Source of the DNA: Chryseobacterium herbae | GTDB taxonomy: Bacteria > Bacteroidota > Bacteroidia > Flavobacteriales > Weeksellaceae | Assembly (NCBI RefSeq): GCF_025154075.1 | Contig: NZ_JAOAMU010000002.1 | Location: 368,368 to 432,367 of the forward strand | DNA length: 64,000 bases | Direction: 5' to 3' | In this document: in pieces, positions 9,401 through 19,093 of the stretch | How positions within the stretch are numbered: the stretch's first letter is position 1 | How the letters are laid out: every line of letters begins with the position of its first letter | Made by a program: the position numbers and the translations under genes | Notes under the pieces: model-generated | The model's database searches: none | What the model was told of the DNA's origin: nothing | Seen by the model: only the letters and a program-made list of their open reading frames with translations

Positions 9401-10978
9401 ATGCCTATGAAAAAAACTTACTTAAGTGCACTTATCGTGTGCACGATTTCTACAATCTATGGCCAAGAAACTCTCTGGCAGAAGGACATAAAGTCCAATA
9501 CTCAAAATTTCCTCAGTCAGGTAAATATGACTATTGATCAGCAGTATCTAATTAGCGGAAGCTCTATTCATCCTTCGACAGGCTCAGGAACCAGCCCTGG
9601 GACAAGCTTAGGTGGCCCAAACGGGAAGCAAAATAAGGGCTACGATTTCCATTTAATCAAATTGAACCAGCAGGGAGAACAAGTCTGGGAAAAATATTTC
9701 TCAGGACAGAACCACGATTACCTTTCAGCTTCGGTGACTACTCAGGATGGGGGAAGTCTTAATGCAGGAACTTCTTATTCTGGTAAAGGCTTAGATAAGA
9801 AAGATGATTCCAAAGGTGGATCAGACATTTGGCTGATCCGACTGAATGAATTTGGAGATGAATTGTGGCAGAGGACAATAGGATCGGCATCTGATGAAGA
9901 GGCAAGATCAGTCATTCAGAGTACAGATCTCGGATTTTTTGTAGCCGGAAATGTTCAAAACTCATCTAAAGGTTATGGCTCTAAAGATGTTCTGATTATT
10001 AAGCTGGATAAGAACGGAAAAGAATTGTCACAATCTATTTTAGGCGGAAAGGGACTCGATGAAGTAGAAAAAATGATCCCAACGCGTGACGGAGGTGTAT
10101 TGGTTGGGATATACTCAAGAAGTGGTATCGGAGGATTGAAGAAAACCGAAAATTTGGGAGAAGGAGATTATTGGATCATTAAGCTTGATAAAGCGGGAAA
10201 AGTTGAATGGGAAAAGAACTTTGGCGGAAAGGAAGATGATCATTTAAGAACACTGGCCTTAACCTCTTCCGGATATGTAATCGGTGGAGAATCCAGATCT
10301 GAGAGGTCAGGAAATAAAACTGTTGGAATTGAAGAAGGAACTGACCTTTGGTTGATCTCTCTTAATGAAAGAGGGGAAGAGATCTGGCAGAAATCTTTCA
10401 ATTTCGGGAACCGTGACATTCTGATGGGTATGAGCGTGCTTCATTCAGCAGATGACAAAACGTCAAAAGGAATTCTTCTAGGCGGCTATACGCAGGCAGA
10501 AGGACGTATTGAAACCGATGACGAAACTTTCTGGATGCTGTACTTAGATGGGGACGGAAATGAGCAGTGGAGAAAATACGTAAAAGGTGAAGCCAGAAAA
10601 CGTGAAGAAAGACTCTCTGATATTAAACTGAACAAAGATGGCAGTATTATCCTTGCAGGAACCAGCGCCGAAGAACTGGGAAAAGAAAACTGGAAGATTG
10701 TGAAATTGGGAGACAAGCAAATTGATCAGCTCATTGAAAAAAAGGACATCAAAATCTATCCAAACCCTGTTTCAGATTATGCTTATGTAGAAATTGGCTT
10801 TGAATTCAAAGAAGCGGATATTATTCTCTACGACATGGGAGGAAGACAGCTTCAGAGTTTGAAGACAAAGAATAAGGTGACTAAGATCAATACTCAGAAT
10901 TTAATCCAGGGGGCTTACCTGGTGACCATAAAGACGGATAACAATAAAACGGCGAATGCCAAACTCATAAAGAAATAA
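9401..10978 (+). CDS. T9SS type A sorting-domain protein with propeller-like repeats
   Basis: A 525-residue secreted protein. It has a signal peptide (MKKTYLSALIVCTISTIYGQ; the second ATG at 9407 is the more natural start) and about six repeats of the form WLIKLN..G...W...FGG..DD, with DGG and AGxS turns, suggesting a beta-propeller-like body. Its C-terminal domain opens with IKIYPNPVSDYAYVEI and ends LVTIKTDNNKTANAKLIKK, the type IX secretion sorting signal, so the protein is predicted to reach the cell surface or medium. It lies 8 bases upstream of the first Rhs gene and is probably co-transcribed with it. A structural or delivery role for the Rhs proteins is inference. Confidence 0.85.
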   Translation: MPMKKTYLSALIVCTISTIYGQETLWQKDIKSNTQNFLSQVNMTIDQQYLISGSSIHPSTGSGTSPGTSLGGPNGKQNKGYDFHLIKLNQQGEQVWEKYFSGQNHDYLSASVTTQDGGSLNAGTSYSGKGLDKKDDSKGGSDIWLIRLNEFGDELWQRTIGSASDEEARSVIQSTDLGFFVAGNVQNSSKGYGSKDVLIIKLDKNGKELSQSILGGKGLDEVEKMIPTRDGGVLVGIYSRSGIGGLKKTENLGEGDYWIIKLDKAGKVEWEKNFGGKEDDHLRTLALTSSGYVIGGESRSERSGNKTVGIEEGTDLWLISLNERGEEIWQKSFNFGNRDILMGMSVLHSADDKTSKGILLGGYTQAEGRIETDDETFWMLYLDGDGNEQWRKYVKGEARKREERLSDIKLNKDGSIILAGTSAEELGKENWKIVKLGDKQIDQLIEKKDIKIYPNPVSDYAYVEIGFEFKEADIILYDMGGRQLQSLKTKNKVTKINTQNLIQGAYLVTIKTDNNKTANAKLIKK

Positions 10979-10986
10979 AAAACCAA

Positions 10987-13900
10987 ATGAAAAGAATATT
11001 AATTCCGGCTGCACTACTGATTATAAGCAGTATTCAGGCACAGCAGCCCAATAGTAAAGCATCTTTACCCAATATAATCCCCCCATCACCGACCGCTTAT
11101 GCACTAGGAAATTACGGAAATGTACCTGTGGGACTTTTTACGGGATCTCCCAATATTTCTGTTCCTCTTCTTTCCTTTAAAACAGGAAATATAGACCTGC
11201 CCATTGCTCTTTCCTATTCTTCAAACGGGGTGAAAGTAGATGAAATTTCCACCAATGTAGGATTAGGATGGAATTTAAATTTTGGAGGTGTCATTACCCG
11301 TATGGTAAGAGACAGAGCTGACGAAGCATCAACTCATATTGCTCTACCTGAAACATTAGACGGAGCGTATACGAATCCGGTAAGTAACAATTTTCTATTT
11401 GCCATAGGAGATGCCTCTGATGCGCTGGATACAGAAGCAGATCAGTATTCCTTTAATTTCAACGGCTACTCAGGGAAATTTTTCTATGATCAGAATAACC
11501 AGCCTCATATTGTAGACCAGCAGGCGGTCAAAATTGAAAGAACAGGAAACAGCAATGGAGACGGTCAGGATTTTCTGTTGACCGTAGCCAACGGTGAAAA
11601 ATACTATTTTACAGAAAAGGAAACTACTATGTACAGAAGTGTTGGGAGTGGACATTCTACACCCTCTGGAGCAGTAACTGCGTGGTATTTGACCAAGATT
11701 GCACACCCAAGCGGAGATGAAGTGTATTTCAATTATGAGGCGAATGAAATTTCTCAGTATACGACATCTCAGTCACAGATCTTAAAGATGTCTGTAGGTT
11801 ATCCAGTGACGCAGCCTATGTGTCATGGATCAGGATATTCGCTGGCGCCTTCTGCGGGACCAATAGTTAGCAATACCATGCAAGTTTCAGGAAAAAGAAT
11901 CCTTTCGATCAGCAGTAATAATACTGTTGATGGTTCCCTTACCTTTGAATATGACACGGATCCTGCTTCTCTTGATATAGTTGGAAACAAAAAAGTAAAA
12001 ACCATCCGTCTGCTTGATAAAAACGGATCCGTCATTGAGAGCACCTCCCTTTCTTATCTTAATACGGCCAACAAAAGAAATTTTCTAAGCAATATTATAT
12101 TTAAAGACCCACAGAAAACATATGGTTTTGAGTATGATAACCCGACACAATTTCCTGAAAGACTTTCCATGGCTCAGGACCAGTGGGGATATTATAACGG
12201 AGGAGTGAGTAATAATTCTCTTATTCCTGCGAATATTTCTGATTATGGGCTGTCAAAATTTAACTATGGCGGAGCGAATAAAGATCCCAATCCCAGCTTT
12301 TCGAAGATTGGAATGCTCAAAAAGATTATTTATCCTACAAAGGGTTATACTGAGCTTGAATATGAAGGAAACACCTATTGGGGTGAAAAAACAATTATGC
12401 CGAGCCTTTATACTAAAGATCTTGATGTGGAGACCGATACTGGAACCAATAGCAGATCAGTTGAATACACAATAATATCACCGATTAATCAGGCCATCAG
12501 TGTTAGAGCTAATCTTTCCTCCAATTCACTACCTGAATGTGAAAGTTTTGCTAATTCAGGCCATTATTCCGGTTCAATACGGATTGGGCAGGGAACGATC
12601 TATCCTCTTACCCGTGATAGAATATCTCAGCAAATCTCCTTCAATGTAACAGCCGGACAAGCCTATACCGTTATAGCACGTGCCAATTTTATGTGCAGTG
12701 TTGTCAATACTTCAATCTCCTATTATCAATCGGCTCCACAGACTTTTTTCACCAATCTGGATACGGGAGGAGTAAGGGTAAAGTCCACAAAAGATGTTGA
12801 TCCTGTTTCAAATGTACCTGTTTACAAAAGGTATCATTACGCCCATAAAGATGATATTTCCAAATCTTCCGGTCTTAAGGGGAATAAAACATTCTATACA
12901 GAGATGGAAAAATGGGAAACAGCCTGTCACGATGATAACTCCGGAACTCCCACAAGTTGTGGCGGTATCATAGAAAATACTAATGTTGTTCTTTCTTCAA
13001 GCAGCCTGATGCCATTATATGATACCGGAACCATGAGCTGCCTTTATCCTTTTGTAACCATCAGTGAAGGAGGGGATAATTTTGAGAATGGCGGGGAAAT
13101 GAAAGAATTTACAGTCCGAAGAGATGATCCCGGATCCAATATATGGGGTCCCGGAGGAATAAACAGTGGTCCCTGGACCAACATGGGTTGGGATAATGGG
13201 ACAGAAATAAAATCATTTGTTCTTAGAAAAAATTCAGGTTCTTCTACTCTGGATATTATTCAGGAGAAGGAAAATATTTATGAAAAAAATGATTCGGCCA
13301 CTTTTGAGTTTAAGAATTTTTCAGGTAAAAAATTATTCGATCCGGCATGTGGAACTCCCCAGCACCACTATAATTGTACATCCGCTGACGTAGCCAAACC
13401 TAATAATAAATGTACTGGGCTAAATGCCGGAGTCCAAGTCAATCTTGCTCATTTAGATAATCTCAGTGTTAACGAATACAGAAGTGTTTCCTATTGGCAT
13501 TACTTGAAATCTCAAAAGGCCACAGATTATTTAGACGGAATTCCGGTAAAGACCGAAACCGAATATTTCTATAACAATCCGGCGCACTATCAGCTGAGCC
13601 GTCAGAAGTCAACCTCCTCGGATGGCAGAATTAATGAAATAGCATACAGCTATGCTCATGAAAAAGGGAACCAGCTGATGATCTCTAAGAATATGGTTGG
13701 AATTCCTTTGGAAACGGTAACAAGCCAGACGATAGGTACTGTTTCAAAGTTATTGTCAAAAACAGAAACTCTTTATCCTGTATCATTACCTGCTGTGGAA
13801 ACAGGAAATCTTATCCTGCCCCAGTCTGTTAGGCTTTATGATACTCCAAATAGTACGGTAAGCTCTGAAATAAAATATGACAAATATGATGCAAGCGGAA

Positions 13901-14304
13901 ATATCCTTCAGTACACAGAAAAGACAGGAACACCCGTAGCATTTGTTTGGGGATATGGCAGCACCCAGCCCATTGCCCAGATAGAAGGGATATCCTATGA
14001 CCAGCTGACTGGATTAGGGCTCATTTCTTCTATTGTAAGTGCTTCTGATCAAGATGCTTCCAATCCGGATTCAGAAACGGCCCTGATCACTGCTCTTGAT
14101 GCCTTTAGGACCCACTCCTCTCTGAAGGGCTATAAGATCACCACTTTTACCTATGATCTTTTGAAAGGAGTTACCAGTGTGACGCCTCCATCAGGAATAA
14201 GAGAAGTTTATACCTATGATGTATATGGAAGGCTGAAAGAGGTCAGAGAAAACGATAAAAACGGAAACATACTGAAGGAATATCAATACAACTTCAAACC
14301 ATAA
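10987..14304 (+). CDS. Large secreted Rhs/YD-repeat protein, first of pair
   Basis: A 1105-residue protein with a signal peptide ending near IQAQ. The N-terminal region (about residues 30-110) has the PxFTGSPNISVPLLSF and LPIALSYSSNGVKV strands common to Bacteroidetes Rhs/SpvB-like proteins. The end carries YD-type repeats (YTYDVYGRLKEVRENDKNG). It has no Rhs core or toxin tip and stops 11 bases before the second Rhs gene, so the two together look like one Rhs shell split over two genes. Translocation through Sec is expected from the signal peptide; the later route out of the cell is unknown. Confidence 0.82.
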   Translation: MKRILIPAALLIISSIQAQQPNSKASLPNIIPPSPTAYALGNYGNVPVGLFTGSPNISVPLLSFKTGNIDLPIALSYSSNGVKVDEISTNVGLGWNLNFGGVITRMVRDRADEASTHIALPETLDGAYTNPVSNNFLFAIGDASDALDTEADQYSFNFNGYSGKFFYDQNNQPHIVDQQAVKIERTGNSNGDGQDFLLTVANGEKYYFTEKETTMYRSVGSGHSTPSGAVTAWYLTKIAHPSGDEVYFNYEANEISQYTTSQSQILKMSVGYPVTQPMCHGSGYSLAPSAGPIVSNTMQVSGKRILSISSNNTVDGSLTFEYDTDPASLDIVGNKKVKTIRLLDKNGSVIESTSLSYLNTANKRNFLSNIIFKDPQKTYGFEYDNPTQFPERLSMAQDQWGYYNGGVSNNSLIPANISDYGLSKFNYGGANKDPNPSFSKIGMLKKIIYPTKGYTELEYEGNTYWGEKTIMPSLYTKDLDVETDTGTNSRSVEYTIISPINQAISVRANLSSNSLPECESFANSGHYSGSIRIGQGTIYPLTRDRISQQISFNVTAGQAYTVIARANFMCSVVNTSISYYQSAPQTFFTNLDTGGVRVKSTKDVDPVSNVPVYKRYHYAHKDDISKSSGLKGNKTFYTEMEKWETACHDDNSGTPTSCGGIIENTNVVLSSSSLMPLYDTGTMSCLYPFVTISEGGDNFENGGEMKEFTVRRDDPGSNIWGPGGINSGPWTNMGWDNGTEIKSFVLRKNSGSSTLDIIQEKENIYEKNDSATFEFKNFSGKKLFDPACGTPQHHYNCTSADVAKPNNKCTGLNAGVQVNLAHLDNLSVNEYRSVSYWHYLKSQKATDYLDGIPVKTETEYFYNNPAHYQLSRQKSTSSDGRINEIAYSYAHEKGNQLMISKNMVGIPLETVTSQTIGTVSKLLSKTETLYPVSLPAVETGNLILPQSVRLYDTPNSTVSSEIKYDKYDASGNILQYTEKTGTPVAFVWGYGSTQPIAQIEGISYDQLTGLGLISSIVSASDQDASNPDSETALITALDAFRTHSSLKGYKITTFTYDLLKGVTSVTPPSGIREVYTYDVYGRLKEVRENDKNGNILKEYQYNFKP

Positions 14305-14315
14305 AAAACACACCT

Positions 14316-17300
14316 ATGAAAAAATACATAATAACAAAAATACTACTGCTTTACAGCCTCTTTGCTGTATCAGAGCTATTATATGCCCAGACAACAGGGA
14401 CTGAAAATTATGTACAGTCCATAAGCTATCTGGACTCCACAAAAGTATCCGACCCATCTAAAAGGAGGACAGAAACCGTCCAGTATTTTGATGGATTGGG
14501 AAGAGCCAGACAGATGGTTAACGTCAAAGCAACACCGCTCGGAAAGGATCTTGTGACCCCTTTCACTTATGACGGACTCGGGAGACAGGCTCGGGAATAT
14601 TTTCCGGTTCCGCAGAATGGAACAACGGGCGGAGCCATTTATCCGCAAACTTCCGGGCAGCTTCCTTATCCGGTAGCTGATGCAGGGAACATCTATAACG
14701 GAGAAAAGATTTTCTCTGAGAAGCAGTTTGAAAACTCTCCTCTCAGCAGAGTTAAGCAAATGACCCAACCGGGAACGGCATGGAGTACAAAACCTCTTGG
14801 GTACACCGAGAGTGCCAATAAGCAGGAAGATTATGTAAAGAAGTACGAAACCGTTACTTTATGGCATGCTGCGAACAAGCTATATACTTCTACCATTTCT
14901 CAATCTTCCTTTTATACCCAAGGTCAGTTGTATAAAAATACAACCACCGATGAGGATGAAAACAAAACCATAGAATTTAAAAATTCACAAGGGCAGACTG
15001 TACTGGTACGAAAGGTTCTGAGTGATACAGAAAATGCTGACACCTATTATGTGTATAACGAGTACGACCAGCTTGCCTATATTATCCCACCATCAGCAGC
15101 AATTGTTGGTATGGATGATAAGGTACTGGATAATCTTTGCTACCAGTACAAATATGATAGCAGATACCGTCAGGTAGAAAGAAAGCTTCCCGGAAAAGGC
15201 TGGGAATATATGGTGTATGATAAGCAGGACAGATTGATCCTTACTCAGGATGCTGTTTTAAGAACAACGACCAATAATTTCGGTGCAAAAGGCTGGCTCT
15301 TTACAAAATATGATCAGTTTGACAGGATTGTTTATACAGGATTTTTTAGCAATTCGGGAACAAGAGTGACATTACAAACCGCGGTCAATAATATGAATGT
15401 TAATGCAGGCAATAATGAGACCAGGGCTGACACTTCTCCATTTACCTCTAATAACCTACCTGTATTTTACACCAAAAATGCATTTCCTACAGGAAGCATG
15501 GCTGCTCTTACCGTCAATTATTATGATTCCTATCCACCCGGTATGGTTGCGGAAATCCCTACTTCCATTCTGGGACAGAAAGTTTTACGACAGCCGGGAG
15601 ATGGGGTAATAAAAAATACCACTGGACTTGCTCTTTCATCATATCTGAAAAATATAGAAGATGTAGGATGGGCAATGAATTACAGCTGGTATGATACAAA
15701 GGGAAGAGTGATTGGAACCTATTCCATGAATTATCTGGCCGGGTATACCATCACAGAAACAGAGTACGACTTTGGCGGTGTTGTAAAGCAAAAAATTACC
15801 AAGCATAAAAGATCAAGAACTGATACGGAATTTCAGATTAAGGAAAGATTTGTTTATGATGGACAAAACAGGTTACTGAAACATTATCACCAAGTAAACA
15901 CTAATACAGAAGAACTTCTTGCCGATAATACCTACAATGAGATTGGGCAGCTGATCAATAAGAAAACCGGGAATACGTCGGGAACTCCATTGCAGTCTAT
16001 CGATTATGCCTACAATATCAGGGGGTGGGTTACCAAAGTTAATAATCCGGCTAATCTGGGCGGAAAACTCTTTGGGTATGAGCTTAAATATGAGAATCCG
16101 GTAGATGGCTCTGCAGCTCCTGCAAAATTTAACGGCAATATTTCTGAATTTGACTGGAGAACTGGCAGTAATGACTTTCTGAGAAGATATGCCTACCGAT
16201 ATGACAGATTAAACAGACTGAAAGATGCTTCCTATCGTGAGCCTACTGCCACTGCTCCTGTAAATGACGGATATAGTGAGAATCTTACCTATGATCTTAA
16301 CGGAAATATCCAGACCCTGAAAAGATACCAGCCTTTAGCTAATGTACCTATACTGATAGATGATCTGAAATATCAGGTATATGAAGGCAATAGGCTAAAA
16401 AAAGTAACAGATGACAACACCAATCCATCCGGCTATCCAACAGGCGGGAACACCATTGGCTATGATGTGAACGGGAATATGACCGATCATATTGACAAGG
16501 GTATAACTTCTATCTCGTATAATTTTTTAAATTTGCCTAAAGAGGTAAAGTTTGCTCAGGACAATAATAACCTTCAGTTTCTGTACAGGGCGGATGGTAT
16601 TAAGCTAAAGAAAGCATTCACCTATTTTTCGTTTAAAAGTGGTCTTATGGTCACCAATAATACTGACTACCTTGACGGGTTTCAGTATGAAAAGGAAGGC
16701 GGAGGACCTGTAGCTCTGCAATTTTTTCCTACAAGTGAAGGTTATTATGACTACCAGAAAAATAGGTATGTCTACAATTATGAAGACCATGTAGGAAACA
16801 TCAGGCTATCCTATTACCGGGGAGGCAATAATGAAGCAGTAATAGACAGGGAAACCAACTACTACCCTTTTGGGATGGAATATGAAGGATTTCAGGGTAC
16901 AAATACTCAGCTACCCAGCTACAGATATGGTTTTCAGGGACAGGAAAAGCAAACGGAAACAGGATGGAGTTCTTTTAAATGGAGAAACAGCATACCGGAA
17001 CTAGGAAGGTTCTTTAATATAGACCCGCTTTCTGAAAAGTATGCATACCAATCGCATTACAACTTCTCCGAGAACAGAGTTGTTGACGGTAGAGAGTTGG
17101 AAGGTTTAGAGTGGGTTTCTGCGTTTGCCATACCGATTGTACCTGCAACACCAGGCGCTGGAACAACGGCTGGAAGATCAGGAGTTTATGAAGCAGCAAA
17201 GAGTAATGCCATTAATAATTACAATGGGATTATAAGACTACTAGGGAATAATATTAAAATCCTTACAACTCTTTCAGGTACGGGATTAACAATTACAAAT

Positions 17301-17669
17301 CGGGTTCTCAATAGTGAAGGAGATAGTAAAGCTGAAAACAAAAAAAAGGAGAAAGAACAAACAGGCTCTTATACAAACAATCATAAAAGTGGTAAAAAAT
17401 ACCATGGAAAAGGAGGAGAGAAAAGAGCAGGAGAATCAGCTAAAGAAAAGGCTGCTAAACATGACGATCCACATGAAAGCACAGATTGGACACCTGCTGA
17501 AAATGATAGAGAAGCATTCAAACAAGAATCTGAACGAATGGAAACGGATGCCGATAAAGACAAAGGGACTCCGGGACATAAAAGTGAAAACAATTATAAT
17601 AAGAGAAGGTCTCCAGGAGATAAATACAGAGAAGAAGATGCAAAAAAGATTAATAATACTAATAAGTAA
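14316..17669 (+). CDS. Rhs protein with DUF6443, Rhs core and variable toxin tip
   Basis: A 1117-residue protein with a signal peptide (end near LLYAQ) and a DUF6443-like N-terminal region (VQYFDGLGRARQMV, TYDGLGRQAREYFPVP). A long run of YD repeats follows, then the Rhs-associated core (NYYPFGMEYEGF, RYGFQGQEKQ, LGRFFNIDPLSEKYAYQSHY) at about residues 850-930. The tip, after GLEWVSA (about residue 936 to the end), is unrelated to the shell. It contains SGKKYHGKGGEKRA near 1025-1038 and DWTPAENDREAFKQESERM, and is rich in Lys and Glu. The tip vaguely recalls a GIY-YIG-like nuclease with Tyr, Gly and Arg spacing, but I cannot assign it firmly. The LRR gene six bases downstream is in the immunity position. 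Confidence 0.85.
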   Translation: MKKYIITKILLLYSLFAVSELLYAQTTGTENYVQSISYLDSTKVSDPSKRRTETVQYFDGLGRARQMVNVKATPLGKDLVTPFTYDGLGRQAREYFPVPQNGTTGGAIYPQTSGQLPYPVADAGNIYNGEKIFSEKQFENSPLSRVKQMTQPGTAWSTKPLGYTESANKQEDYVKKYETVTLWHAANKLYTSTISQSSFYTQGQLYKNTTTDEDENKTIEFKNSQGQTVLVRKVLSDTENADTYYVYNEYDQLAYIIPPSAAIVGMDDKVLDNLCYQYKYDSRYRQVERKLPGKGWEYMVYDKQDRLILTQDAVLRTTTNNFGAKGWLFTKYDQFDRIVYTGFFSNSGTRVTLQTAVNNMNVNAGNNETRADTSPFTSNNLPVFYTKNAFPTGSMAALTVNYYDSYPPGMVAEIPTSILGQKVLRQPGDGVIKNTTGLALSSYLKNIEDVGWAMNYSWYDTKGRVIGTYSMNYLAGYTITETEYDFGGVVKQKITKHKRSRTDTEFQIKERFVYDGQNRLLKHYHQVNTNTEELLADNTYNEIGQLINKKTGNTSGTPLQSIDYAYNIRGWVTKVNNPANLGGKLFGYELKYENPVDGSAAPAKFNGNISEFDWRTGSNDFLRRYAYRYDRLNRLKDASYREPTATAPVNDGYSENLTYDLNGNIQTLKRYQPLANVPILIDDLKYQVYEGNRLKKVTDDNTNPSGYPTGGNTIGYDVNGNMTDHIDKGITSISYNFLNLPKEVKFAQDNNNLQFLYRADGIKLKKAFTYFSFKSGLMVTNNTDYLDGFQYEKEGGGPVALQFFPTSEGYYDYQKNRYVYNYEDHVGNIRLSYYRGGNNEAVIDRETNYYPFGMEYEGFQGTNTQLPSYRYGFQGQEKQTETGWSSFKWRNSIPELGRFFNIDPLSEKYAYQSHYNFSENRVVDGRELEGLEWVSAFAIPIVPATPGAGTTAGRSGVYEAAKSNAINNYNGIIRLLGNNIKILTTLSGTGLTITNRVLNSEGDSKAENKKKEKEQTGSYTNNHKSGKKYHGKGGEKRAGESAKEKAAKHDDPHESTDWTPAENDREAFKQESERMETDADKDKGTPGHKSENNYNKRRSPGDKYREEDAKKINNTNK
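16752..17124 (+). repeat. Rhs core copy 1 (recombination homology with 18719-19093)
   Basis: This segment of the intact Rhs gene encodes DYQKNRYVYNYEDHVG through GLEWVSA. It recurs almost unchanged about 2 kb downstream in the orphan tip; I count five substitutions in 120 aligned residues from RYVYNYEDH to EWVSA. Such duplicated core sequence allows tip switching by homologous recombination. Confidence 0.85.
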
Positions 17670-17675
17670 CTAATT

Positions 17676-18518
17676 ATGATTAAAAATGGATATGCTATCG
17701 CAAAAGATGGCAGGACCTTAGCAATAGGAAGAGGCGAGCGAAGTCTATCAGAAGAGATAGAATATATTAAAACGAATAAAGTTCTATCAATTTCTATTAA
17801 TTCAGATACAATTAAAGACTTGTCTTTCTTGGAAGATATAAATTTTATTGAAGAAATTTATTTGAATCAATTTGATATTGATTATTCTGGGTTATATTAT
17901 TTGAAAAATTTGAAAGAAATAACGATAAATATTCATAATCCTAAACCAAGACCCAATATTGATTATTCCCGATTTGAGAAATTAGAATATCTTTCGTTAG
18001 ATTGGTATGATGAGGCTTTAGCCCTATCTTCTAACTTGAAATTGAAAACTCTATATATTTGGAAATTTAAACCAAAAAACAAATCTTTTTCATTGGTAAG
18101 TTTACCCGATTCTCTTGAAAAAATACACATTACAGAATCTAATATTCAAAATTTTGAAGGATTGAAATTGCCAAACTTAAAAAGTTTTGAAGGGTACTAT
18201 TGCAGTCAACTAAATTCTTTAGAGGGATTGAAAAATACATGTGAAAAATTAGAAATTCTAATATTGGATTACTGTAGAAAGTTGACTCAATACGAAGATT
18301 TGAAGTATTCAGTAAATTTAAAAAAACTAATTTTAGGTGACTGTGGAGATATTCAAGATTTAAATTGGTTAGTATCACTTAAAAAACTTAAGCATTTTTC
18401 TTTTTACAATACCAGATTAGTTGACGGAAATGTTAATCCTTGCTTTGATATTAAATATGTTAGTTTTAAAAATAGCAAACATTACAATCATAAAATTGAA
18501 GAGTTTAAGAGTAAATAA
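17676..18518 (+). CDS. Leucine-rich-repeat protein, probable immunity partner of the Rhs tip
   Basis: A 280-residue cytoplasmic protein with no signal peptide. From about residue 60 it has irregular leucine-rich repeats (LEYLSLDWYD, LKTLYIWKFK, LKSFEGYYCSQL, LEILILDYCRKL, LKKLILGDCGDI). It starts six bases after the Rhs tip gene and is followed by a terminator, so it is the last gene of the toxin operon. LRR proteins are known as immunity proteins beside polymorphic toxins; the role here is inferred from position. It is much richer in A+T than the Rhs shell, as usual for tip/immunity pairs. Confidence 0.7.
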   Translation: MIKNGYAIAKDGRTLAIGRGERSLSEEIEYIKTNKVLSISINSDTIKDLSFLEDINFIEEIYLNQFDIDYSGLYYLKNLKEITINIHNPKPRPNIDYSRFEKLEYLSLDWYDEALALSSNLKLKTLYIWKFKPKNKSFSLVSLPDSLEKIHITESNIQNFEGLKLPNLKSFEGYYCSQLNSLEGLKNTCEKLEILILDYCRKLTQYEDLKYSVNLKKLILGDCGDIQDLNWLVSLKKLKHFSFYNTRLVDGNVNPCFDIKYVSFKNSKHYNHKIEEFKSK

Positions 18519-18609
18519 GGCAATGGTAATGTTCCAAAGTTAGTGATAGACCAATTTCAATATTTAATTTATTGAAAATCAATATGTATTAAATTTTAAA
18601 ATTAAAATA

Positions 18610-18640
18610 GCAAGGGTAGGTTATCCTACTCTTGCTTATT
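18610..18640 (+). terminator. Terminator after the Rhs/LRR operon
   Basis: An 11-bp inverted repeat (GCAAGGGTAGG / CCTACTCTTGC, one G-U pair) with loop TTAT is followed by TTATT. It lies about 90 bases after the LRR gene and before the orphan Rhs tip, so the orphan tip is not on the same main transcript. Confidence 0.75.
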
Positions 18641-18718
18641 TAAGCCGTTAAAAATGGTCTTAAATAATTGAAGATCATTCCTTATGTATCAAAGTTAGGG
18701 ATGTTTGATTTTTAAATT

Positions 18719-19093
18719 GATTATCAGAAGAAAAGATATGTCTACAATTATGAAGACCATGTAGGAAACATCAGGCTAGCCTATTACCGTGGAAGCAACA
18801 ATGAAGCTGTAATAGACAAGGAAACCAACTACTATCCTTTTGGGATGGAGTATGAAGGGTTCCAGGGTACAAATACCCAACTACCAACCTACAGATATGG
18901 CTTTCAGGGGCAGGAAAAGCAGACAGAAACCGGATGGAGTTCTTTTAAATGGCGAAACAGCATACCAGAGCTGGGAAGGTTTTTTAACGTAGATCCTCTA
19001 AGTGAAAAATATGCTTACCAGTCACACTATAACTTCTCAGAAAACAGAGTTGTTGATGGAAGAGAACTAGAAGGTCTGGAGTGGGTTTCAGCA
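18719..19093 (+). repeat. Rhs core copy 2, start of an orphan tip cassette
   Basis: The similarity to 16752-17124 starts abruptly at DYQKKRYVYNYEDHVG. An in-frame stop (TAA, 18713-18715) lies just upstream and no Rhs shell precedes it. This is a displaced copy of the core that brings a different C-terminal tip. Confidence 0.85.

Noticed and set aside
17314-17673. 119-codon frame inside the Rhs toxin tip
   Set aside because: Another frame of the A-rich tip sequence, dominated by Lys and Glu; the Rhs frame is clearly the real one.
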